Source of the DNA: JANSWY01 sp038525605
Lineage (GTDB): Bacteria; Bacteroidota; Bacteroidia; Cytophagales; Cyclobacteriaceae
NCBI GenBank assembly: GCA_038525605.1
Contig: JBCBHL010000254.1
Coordinates: forward strand, 1 to 10,848
Length of the DNA stretch: 10,848 bases
Direction: 5' to 3'
Below are positions 1 to 5,883 of the stretch, piece by piece. The notes beneath the pieces are model-generated. The model had not been told where the DNA came from. It saw nothing but the letters and a program-made list of their open reading frames with translations, and made no database searches. The position numbers were made by a program, and so were the translations under genes. How positions within the stretch are numbered: the first letter of the stretch is position 1; every line of letters begins with the position of its first letter.

Positions 1-334
1 TAATAAAAGAATAAACCAACTTCTATTATAAATGAAAAAAATAAGGTTAAATAATAGCTTCATTAATCACGTATTTAGTTATTTATAAACATAAAGATAT
101 TATGTTTTTTATTGTCTAATACTCATACTTAGGTATTTTTCATCTTACCCGCACACATTTTCCATTCCCACTCCCCTCCTTCTAATCACCTAAGCTTTAG
201 TGAAGACGATCACCAACCAATTTTTCGCTAAGGTAGTACCAGATAAAAATGAAAAAAGAGTGCTACGTATCGGTGTCAGATTTGACATGCAGGCTATCAG
301 AGGTCGAACTTTTCCCCCACACAAAAAACTGTAT

Positions 335-457
335 TTATCCCACCCTCGCCTTCTTCCGCCTTTTGAAAAAATATAAGGCTACAGAAGCCACCAAAGCTAA
401 GTAACATAACGCAATGCCATTATATAACACATTGGCATGTGTTACATAATCAGACAT
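335..457 (-). CDS. Possible 40-residue single-pass membrane peptide
   Basis: A short minus-strand frame starts at an ATG (455-457) and stops at TAA (335-337). It reads as a polar N-terminus (MSDYVTHANV), one hydrophobic stretch at about residues 13-31 (NGIALCYLALVASVALYFF) and a basic tail (KRRKKARVG). That is the usual shape of a tiny inner-membrane protein with its C-terminus in the cytoplasm. No family is recognised. A perfect 8-bp inverted repeat (425-444) lies inside the frame near its start, so the sequence could instead be a regulatory element. The coding case rests only on the convincing membrane topology, since there is no homology and no clear ribosome binding site. Confidence 0.4.
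   Translation of the reverse strand: MSDYVTHANVLYNGIALCYLALVASVALYFFKRRKKARVG
425..444. repeat. Perfect 8-bp inverted repeat, 4-base loop
   Basis: TAACACAT (425-432) is followed by TGGC and then by ATGTGTTA (437-444), an exact reverse complement. There is no U-tract beside it, so it is unlikely to be a terminator. It could be an operator or an RNA hairpin. It falls within codons 5-11 of the putative 40-residue peptide gene. Confidence 0.5.
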
Positions 458-579
458 TATTTTAAATAGCTTTTAACGAATACGAACTTTAAGATATTGC
501 TTGAGATACCGATTTGTGATTGAGAACATGGAATTTGAATTAAAAAGCAGGCGGTATCATTCCTTCAAGCACTTTCCCC

Positions 580-1074
580 TCATCCACCCATCATAGTTGT
601 CGAAGATGGCTTTTGATTTTTTTGATATTTAAGCCACTTTTCAAATTGCTTTTTATCAAGAACTGATTGCATGACCTCATTTAACTCATTTTCATACGCG
701 ATCACTTCCTTTTTGATAGGTGGAATCGTTTCCCTGACTTTAGCTTTAAAACCATCCATCATACTCCTATCTCTATTTCTGATTGCTGCTTGAACCTGTC
801 TCTCGAAATCAGCATTAAGTTCCTGGAATGTAGCAGCATGCGCATCTGATAACTGATACATCTCCATGTTATATTCTCCGATAGATTTAGCAATGGATTG
901 CTTAACCTGTCCATCTTCAACTTTTAGCTTTTTGATCACTTTCTCAGTATCATACGTAACAATACCGGCCACTTCTTCTGCGTCAAAATCAGGTATCTGC
1001 AAGGCGACAGTGGTTAATGCACTGGACAACACCACTAACATTAATATGAATTTGATCGAGTTTTTCATAATCAT
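580..1074 (-). CDS. Exported helical protein, function unknown (weak Spy/LTxxQ resemblance)
   Basis: The product is about 162-164 residues. It has a signal peptide (MKNSIKFILMLVVLSSALTT) followed by a largely helical, charged, Cys-free periplasmic domain. Two start codons lie two codons apart (1072-1074 and 1066-1068); the second gives the more typical MKNS N-terminus, and neither has a clear ribosome binding site. The C-terminal stretch LDKKQFEKWLKYQKNQ recalls the Gln-centred LTxxQ motif of Spy/CpxP-type periplasmic proteins, and the length and helix content also fit. This is a loose resemblance, not an identification. The gene begins 13 bases after the stop of the upstream small membrane protein gene, so the two are probably co-transcribed. 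No obvious terminator follows it. Confidence 0.8.
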   Translation of the reverse strand: MIMKNSIKFILMLVVLSSALTTVALQIPDFDAEEVAGIVTYDTEKVIKKLKVEDGQVKQSIAKSIGEYNMEMYQLSDAHAATFQELNADFERQVQAAIRNRDRSMMDGFKAKVRETIPPIKKEVIAYENELNEVMQSVLDKKQFEKWLKYQKNQKPSSTTMMGG

Positions 1075-1087
1075 TCAATTTTTATAC

Positions 1088-1387
1088 TTATTTGTTTATA
1101 AAGAAAAGTTGTGAGCCAAGCGCTCCGAATAGCAAAATGAAGACAGCCGGGTAGCTGAAGCTCCGATCAGGATTTCTGGAGTAGAGTTTATCAGCGAATA
1201 CATTGATCTCCTCTTCAGCCAGAGGAGACTGAAAAGCACCGTTCCACCAGAAGAATAAGAAGAACAGGAAAGCCCAAAAGCTCCAATTGCGTATTGTGGG
1301 ATAGTTTCTCTTAAACCATATAATAATTATGCCTTGGTTTTTGAGAAATATGCAACCAGAAAATAAAGGAGCCCTGTAATCAGGCAT
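1088..1387 (-). CDS. Small two-helix membrane protein, unknown function
   Basis: This frame gives up to 99 residues, with two hydrophobic segments at about residues 35-48 (WSFWAFLFFLFFWW) and 80-97 (AVFILLFGALGSQLFF). A charged loop between them contains EEEINVFADKLYSRNPDR. The only upstream ATG (1385-1387) makes the gene overlap the preceding membrane protein gene by 61 bases, and the first 30 or so residues of that version look unlike a natural N-terminus. Translation may instead start at a non-ATG codon near the preceding stop, at about 1320-1330, by coupling. Close spacing on both sides supports a real gene in a three-gene unit. No family is recognised. Confidence 0.6.
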   Translation of the reverse strand: MPDYRAPLFSGCIFLKNQGIIIIWFKRNYPTIRNWSFWAFLFFLFFWWNGAFQSPLAEEEINVFADKLYSRNPDRSFSYPAVFILLFGALGSQLFFINK

Positions 1388-1746
1388 ACAGTCAAGTAGA
1401 CAGCCATCATATACCTCCCGATAAAAGCAGATTCCATCATTACCTTTTGATAATTCATACCAATAATTCCTATCAGGTAGCTTAGTGGTATCAGTAAAAG
1501 GATGTACGGAATTAACTTTTTAGCCTTCCAAATAATGAGTAGGTATATAAATCCTGTAAGAAAATTAGAGATTCCAAATGCCACCATCAACACCAGGCTA
1601 TCAGAGATAGGCTCTATACCCGCCACATATTCCGCTGAATACCTGACGTTATATGTATGTGCTACCCCTCTCCCAACGTCCATTAGTGCAGCAAGGAACA
1701 AAACCACTGCACTGATTTTCAACATTGATTTTTCGTTTAGTTTCAT
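1327..1746 (-). CDS. Four-helix integral membrane protein, unknown function
   Basis: The product is 139 residues from the ATG at 1744-1746; a GTG one codon upstream is less likely. Four transmembrane helices are predicted by eye at about residues 9-25, 50-73, 79-97 and 112-134. A longer extracytoplasmic loop (about 26-49, with HTYNVRYSAEYVAG) follows the first helix, and a short basic tail (SKTKA) ends the protein. No catalytic or metal-binding motif is evident and I do not recognise the family. It is the first gene of a minus-strand cluster of three and lies 221 bases below the stop of the TonB-dependent receptor on the same strand. It might be expressed with the receptor, though the gap also allows a separate promoter. 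Confidence 0.8.
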   Translation of the reverse strand: MKLNEKSMLKISAVVLFLAALMDVGRGVAHTYNVRYSAEYVAGIEPISDSLVLMVAFGISNFLTGFIYLLIIWKAKKLIPYILLLIPLSYLIGIIGMNYQKVMMESAFIGRYMMAVYLTVCLITGLLYFLVAYFSKTKA

Positions 1747-1967
1747 CACTTTATTTTGAGATTATCATCTTTTTTGTACATCTGTCATTATTAGTTTTCT
1801 ATGTTGTAATAGCGATCATATCAACCCTAAAACCACATTATGATTTTTCTGGAAGTAACAAATCTTATTGCCTTGGCCCAATGCGGAAAGATTCAGCATA
1901 ATTATCAGACTTTCGGGATCATGGTATCAATAAGCCTCTTCTGCCTAATCAACCAACAAACGGATTC
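1747..1967. other. Intergenic gap below the receptor gene
   Basis: This 221-base AT-rich gap lies between the receptor stop and the start of the small membrane gene cluster, both on the minus strand. I see no convincing intrinsic terminator, tRNA or further open frame in it, so read-through from the receptor gene is possible. Confidence 0.5.
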
Positions 1968-4679
1968 TTAATTCATAAATTGATCAAACGTTATGGATGC
2001 ATACCATAATGCACCTACCGTTGGGTTACCGACAGCCTGAGTGTACCTTTCATTTAAAATATTAGTGCCTCCAACTTTAATCCTGGACTTCAGGCTCGGT
2101 ACTGCATAAGAGACCTGTAAGTCAAGCGTGCTATAAGCATCAACCTCTCCAACCGCGAATGTGCTCTCCCATAAGAATGAATCTTGCCATCTCCATGCTA
2201 CGTTAAACCCAACACGGTCTGTTAATTTTCTATTGCCAACCGTAAAGTTTATTTTGTGCTCAGGCGTGTTGAACCCTGCCTGAAAATTTTCGTCGACTTC
2301 TAAGATTTCATTCTGATTACTAAGCTCGTTCCAGGCGTAGTTAGTTGATAGTTCGAATCCTCTTCCTAGAGCATAGTTAAGTCCGACAACAATACCCTGC
2401 GACTTCACATCTATTTCCGACAAAGACCTGTCAACCAGGAAAACTACAGGGCTTGCAAAACCAGCGGGATCGGTAGGATCACCAGTGCTGGATTGTAAGG
2501 CAACAGTAGTTCCGCTAAAGTTGGTAAACACACTGTTATAGTAGTAAGCATCAATCAGGAATTTGTTATCGAATAATCCTCTATACCCTATTTCGTACGA
2601 TTCATTTTTTTCCAGATCAAAATCTATCTGATCAGAACTATATTGGGTAAGGTCAGTATTAACTAATGGGTTAGTATCAAAACCATACTTAGCGACAGTT
2701 GCCGGATCCTCTGCTAGCAGCCCTCCCAATAAAATTCCTTGTGGCGTCCCCAGATCAATGTATTGATCTTGCGTGGTTGGCATTCTGAAAGCCGTTTGGT
2801 AAGATACTCTTAGGTTCTGACCATCCTTAAATGTCCAGACTCCAGCGATCCTGGGTGTAGTTCTTCCATCGAAATTTTCATTCTTATCATAGCGTAAGGA
2901 TCCTGTTAATTTAACCGCATTAAACAATATTTTTTTCGATGCTTGAACAAATCCTCCAAGTTCATTGATAGTTCGCTCGTCTCCATTTTCATCCAGGGCG
3001 AATAAGGTTTCATCACTTTCAAGCGCATAGGTTCTGTAATTAGCTCCAATAATGATATCTGCCCAATCAATTTGATTTTTGAAATTGTATGATCCTTCGT
3101 AGGAATAAAGCTTAGTTTTATCTAAAAACCTAGCTCCGTCTGTGGTTGTAATTGGGGTGTTTTTAACTCTGTCAAGAGCTGCTTCAAATTCCGGGGTACC
3201 TGGTTGAGCAACAAATGAATCTGCAAATGCCCTTGCTGCATTATGATCAAAAGGCTCTACTCCGGGGATGTCTGGAATACCGGTTCCTGGTATTCCGTTT
3301 AAAAACGCTGCAGAATAATTTGGACCCCACTCAGTTGCACTTGGACTGAGCTCCTCATTGATCCAAATAGCGGCCAGACCAGCAGCATAAGAATCTCCTG
3401 AGTTTTCCCTGGTGGTGTATGCTCTTAGATTAAAGTTGTCTCCTCGCAATTCAGCTTTGTAGGTTGCAAGTGTAAAGTCCACTATGGAATACCTATCAAT
3501 TCCAGTATATACATTCTGACCTGCACCTACATTCGCTTGCAATATCCCCTCTAAACTGGAGTTGAATTTGTAGTGGATAGCTCCACTTATTTTTTGACTT
3601 CTAGCTGTATAGTCTACCAGGTCTTGTTCGTTAAAACCTGTTCTTGATACTATAACGTCAGAACCATTGAAATTGCCATTTTCATCAAAACCTAGTGGCA
3701 ATGCGAAACTATTCTCGTCCCCTAATGTATTCACTCCGTTGTAATTAGGATTGTTTTCTCTGGTAGATGATGGATCAAGATTGGCATTTACATCTCTGGT
3801 ATCAGTTGCATACCAATCCTCAGCTTCCAGGAATTGACCGGTAACCTTAAAAGCAAGCTTGTTATTAACCGCCTTGGCATACCTGAGGGAAATATCTCTG
3901 AAGGGCGAAACGTCTGTATCTGCCGCACCTACGTGGTTCACTCCACCTTTAATAGTAGCGCTCAAGCCCTGATAGTCGAAAGGACTCTTACTAGTCATGA
4001 TCACGATTCCGTTGATAGCGTTAGGTCCATAAAGTGCAGAAGAGGCCCCTGGTAGTAGTTCCACGCTTTCCAGGTCAAGATCTGAGATTCCTGCTATATT
4101 TCCTACGGGAAAATTTAACCCTGGAGCCTGATTATCAACTCCATCAATTAGTTGAACCATCCTCACGTTACCATTAGAGGCAAAACCTCTTAAGCTCAGT
4201 GAACGAAATGTAAATGACTGAGTCGTCATATCTACGTTTTTATAGTTCACCAATGAACCATAAAAATCTTGTGCCGGAGCTTGCTGAACATCCAGAATAT
4301 CCATTTTCTCAATAGATACCGGAGATTCTAATATACTTTCTTCTACACGTGAAGCAGATACAACTACTTCCTGGCCCAATAAAGCCGATTCTTTCAATTG
4401 TATTTTTAGCGGCGCTGTATTAGTGTCTGTGATCTCAATTTGCTGCTTTTCATAACCCACGTATGTTATGATCAAATTGAAGGGAGGAGCTTTTTGAACA
4501 GAGAGTGAAAAGTTTCCGTCTACATTGGTAATTGTACCTGATACAGTGCCTTCAAGAATGATATTCACACCAATTAGTGGTTCTAGTTCTTCGTTGGTGA
4601 TTGTTCCGGTGATTTGCTGATTTTGTCCGCTGGCATAAAGGCAAACAATTAGAAATAAGAATGATAAAAGAAATTTCAT
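1968..4679 (-). CDS. TonB-dependent outer-membrane receptor with carboxypeptidase-like N-domain
   Basis: This 903-residue intact protein should import a substrate across the outer membrane using energy from TonB-ExbBD. A signal peptide (MKFLLSFLFLIVCLYASG) is followed by a carboxypeptidase-D-like regulatory domain at about residues 22-98 (ITGTITNEELEPLIGVNI, then DGNFSLS and ITYVGYEKQQIEI). A TonB-box-like EVVVSASR lies at 104-111. The plug domain spans about 115-232, with the characteristic LRGFASNGNVRMVQLIDGV and LLPGASSALYGPNAINGIV stretches. The rest, about 240-903, forms the beta-barrel and ends in an aromatic-rich strand (ALWYASITFDQFMN). Length and domain order match Bacteroidota receptors. 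There is no SusD-like gene beside it, so it is not a classical SusCD glycan pair. A siderophore, vitamin or peptide ligand is equally possible and the substrate cannot be read from the sequence. Confidence 0.95.
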   Translation of the reverse strand: MKFLLSFLFLIVCLYASGQNQQITGTITNEELEPLIGVNIILEGTVSGTITNVDGNFSLSVQKAPPFNLIITYVGYEKQQIEITDTNTAPLKIQLKESALLGQEVVVSASRVEESILESPVSIEKMDILDVQQAPAQDFYGSLVNYKNVDMTTQSFTFRSLSLRGFASNGNVRMVQLIDGVDNQAPGLNFPVGNIAGISDLDLESVELLPGASSALYGPNAINGIVIMTSKSPFDYQGLSATIKGGVNHVGAADTDVSPFRDISLRYAKAVNNKLAFKVTGQFLEAEDWYATDTRDVNANLDPSSTRENNPNYNGVNTLGDENSFALPLGFDENGNFNGSDVIVSRTGFNEQDLVDYTARSQKISGAIHYKFNSSLEGILQANVGAGQNVYTGIDRYSIVDFTLATYKAELRGDNFNLRAYTTRENSGDSYAAGLAAIWINEELSPSATEWGPNYSAAFLNGIPGTGIPDIPGVEPFDHNAARAFADSFVAQPGTPEFEAALDRVKNTPITTTDGARFLDKTKLYSYEGSYNFKNQIDWADIIIGANYRTYALESDETLFALDENGDERTINELGGFVQASKKILFNAVKLTGSLRYDKNENFDGRTTPRIAGVWTFKDGQNLRVSYQTAFRMPTTQDQYIDLGTPQGILLGGLLAEDPATVAKYGFDTNPLVNTDLTQYSSDQIDFDLEKNESYEIGYRGLFDNKFLIDAYYYNSVFTNFSGTTVALQSSTGDPTDPAGFASPVVFLVDRSLSEIDVKSQGIVVGLNYALGRGFELSTNYAWNELSNQNEILEVDENFQAGFNTPEHKINFTVGNRKLTDRVGFNVAWRWQDSFLWESTFAVGEVDAYSTLDLQVSYAVPSLKSRIKVGGTNILNERYTQAVGNPTVGALWYASITFDQFMN

Positions 4680-4721
4680 AAAGTAGTTGTCTATTTTCTC
4701 TCAATATCTTACATCTCAGTG

Positions 4722-4735
4722 ACTCATAAATGAGT
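4722..4735. promoter_or_regulatory. Operator-like palindrome upstream of the receptor gene
   Basis: ACTCAT and ATGAGT flank a two-base centre, giving a 14-bp dyad that ends 43 bases before the receptor start codon. Its position suits a regulator site overlapping the promoter. No known consensus is matched, and the assignment is inferred from symmetry and location only. Confidence 0.35.
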
Positions 4736-4944
4736 TTTAATGCTAAAGCTGAGGAATTTCAAACTGAAGCTGCAAATAGATAACTGGATAATTTCAACTC
4801 TCGATTGTTTATTGTTTCCTGCCAACTATACTGATACTGAAATCCGGTAAATTTCTTCTAATTAAGTAGATGTTTATGCTGGCAAAGTTGAAACAACGTC
4901 AATGTTTTACAAAGGGTAATTATCTGCCAATTGATACATGGAAC

Positions 4945-4975
4945 TTGTTTCGTATAACAGTATGGCTTATATTCA
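4945..4975 (+). promoter_or_regulatory. Candidate promoter for the precursor peptide gene
   Basis: TTG (4945-4947) is followed after 20 bases by TATATTCA (4968-4975). This is a partial match to the Bacteroidota promoter pattern of a -33 TTG and a -7 TAnnTTTG box. It would put the transcript start roughly 35-40 bases before the chosen ATG. The match in the second box is imperfect, so this is only a candidate. Confidence 0.25.
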
Positions 4976-5019
4976 AAACAGCATGTTGCGCTATTATTAT
5001 TTACTTAAATTTCTATAAA

Positions 5020-5223
5020 ATGCTTAAAAGATTAAACGCTATCCAAAACGCTGTATCGTTATCAAAAAAAGAACAAACAAACCTGAATGGAGGAGGTAAC
5101 TTCCCTCAAAATGACTGTTCAGTGGTTTGTCCTGGTGCTCCATATGGAAGAAATTGTCTTGTTGACGGTCACATTGGTTGCCCTGCATTCTGTGATGGGC
5201 AAGGAGGTTATATTTTCTGGTAA
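5020..5223 (+). CDS. Double-glycine-leader, Cys-rich precursor peptide (bacteriocin/RiPP-like)
   Basis: The product is 67 residues from the ATG at 5020. Residues 1-25 form a leader (MLKRLNAIQN, then SLSKKEQTNLNGG) of the kind seen in Bacteroidota double-glycine natural-product precursors, whose leaders typically carry an LSKKEQ-type motif before GG. Cleavage after GG (24-25) would release a 42-residue peptide rich in Gly and Pro with five cysteines at 33, 37, 46, 54 and 58 (spacing x3, x8, x7, x3), ending in YIFW. The core has one Ser and no Thr, so extensive lanthionine formation is unlikely; disulfides or another cysteine modification would fit. The same frame is open upstream to an ATG at 4870, but that extension would bury the leader, so the shorter start is preferred. 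No modifying enzyme or peptidase-containing ABC exporter is nearby, and an intrinsic terminator follows. Function is inferred from architecture only. Confidence 0.75.
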   Translation: MLKRLNAIQNAVSLSKKEQTNLNGGGNFPQNDCSVVCPGAPYGRNCLVDGHIGCPAFCDGQGGYIFW

Positions 5224-5256
5224 TTCAGGATAACAGATAGAACGTTACACTTTGCG

Positions 5257-5292
5257 AAGGGCAATCAATTTTTGATTTGCCCTTTTATTTTT
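5257..5292 (+). terminator. Intrinsic terminator after the precursor peptide gene
   Basis: AAGGGCAATCA (5257-5267) pairs with TGATTTGCCCTT (5273-5284) with one bulged base and a five-base loop. A T-rich tract, TTTTATTTTT (5283-5292), follows. It lies 34 bases after the stop codon and makes the peptide gene a single-gene transcript separate from padR. Confidence 0.85.
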
Positions 5293-5556
5293 ATAATACA
5301 ATCATATATCTTATTCGGGTGGATGCTGTTTCTACAGATTCAACATATGCACTTGACCAATTCATGATTCGTGACAATTTCTAATTCCTTTATCGAATCC
5401 TGTGAAAACTACTGGATAAGGTATAACTTCTCTACCACCCTATTTTAAGTCTCAACCCATACTAGTAATACCCTCTACGTAATAAAAATTTATTAGTACT
5501 TCAATTAGAATTAAATAATATTTCTTATATTTACTTCAATTAGTAACATATATAAA
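5293..5556. other. Non-coding region upstream of padR
   Basis: This is a 264-base AT-rich region with no open frame that I can support. Its last 60 bases contain the repeated, partly symmetric sequence described separately. A possible -7 box, TATATTTA (5526-5533), lies about 25 bases before the padR start, without a clear partner at -33. Confidence 0.4.
5497..5543. promoter_or_regulatory. Paired 12-bp repeats, candidate PadR operator
   Basis: TACTTCAATTAG occurs at 5497-5508 and again at 5532-5543, 35 bases apart and just ahead of padR (start 5557). The second copy extends to TACT-N6-AGTA, a partial dyad. PadR proteins commonly repress their own operon by binding dyads near the promoter, so autoregulation is a reasonable inference. 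The motif is not the classical PadR ATGT/ACAT site. Confidence 0.35.
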
Positions 5557-5883
5557 ATGAAGAAATCAAGACTAGGGGAATTTCAGGAACTTATTCTGAT
5601 GTCGGTAATCGCTCTTCAGGAAGATGCCTATGGAAATGAGATTCAACGTCAGTTGGAGTCGCTTCTTAAAGAACGATTAAGTACCGGGGCTATCCAAACA
5701 GCTCTCAAACGAATGGAAGAAAAAGGTTTTTTGACCTCTCAGTGGGGTGAAGCTACAAAAGTAAGAGGTGGAAGGCGTAAGCGTATGTATCAAGCGACAC
5801 CATATGCACGTGAGGTATTGCAGGAGATGCGTTCAGTAAGGGAACAATTGTGGCTGATGATGCCTAACCTTAAAACTCTATGA
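5557..5883 (+). CDS. PadR-family transcriptional regulator
   Basis: This 108-residue winged-helix repressor of the short PadR type is expected to bind DNA as a dimer and control the adjoining permease gene. The N-terminal helix LGEFQELILMSVIAL is followed by DAYGNEIQRQLE, the recognition-helix region STGAIQTALKRMEEKGFL (about residues 42-59) and a basic wing (KVRGGRRKRMYQAT). A short C-terminal helix (AREVLQEMRSVREQLWLMM) serves for dimerisation. The start ATG follows an AT-rich leader with no strong ribosome binding site, as is usual in this phylum. The stop codon overlaps the permease start (ATGA at 5880-5883), showing translational coupling. PadR plus prefix-bearing permease pairs recur in Cytophagales genomes. 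The signal sensed cannot be deduced. Confidence 0.93.
   Translation: MKKSRLGEFQELILMSVIALQEDAYGNEIQRQLESLLKERLSTGAIQTALKRMEEKGFLTSQWGEATKVRGGRRKRMYQATPYAREVLQEMRSVREQLWLMMPNLKTL

Noticed and set aside
200..376. A 58-codon plus-strand frame from GTG ending in PPFEKI
   Set aside because: It has a GTG start, no recognisable domain and a basic, Pro-rich composition, and it overlaps the better-shaped minus-strand peptide. It is likely spurious.
1..579. An insertion sequence or phage attachment remnant in the AT-rich left end
   Set aside because: No transposase fragment, terminal inverted repeats or target duplication could be seen.
4870..5019. A 50-codon upstream extension of the precursor peptide gene
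   Set aside because: It would place a hydrophobic stretch ahead of the double-glycine leader and bury the leader. The ATG at 5020 gives the standard leader architecture.
5020..5223. A class I or II lanthipeptide precursor
   Set aside because: The core has only one Ser and no Thr, so there are too few dehydratable residues for five cysteines, and no lanthionine synthetase is nearby.
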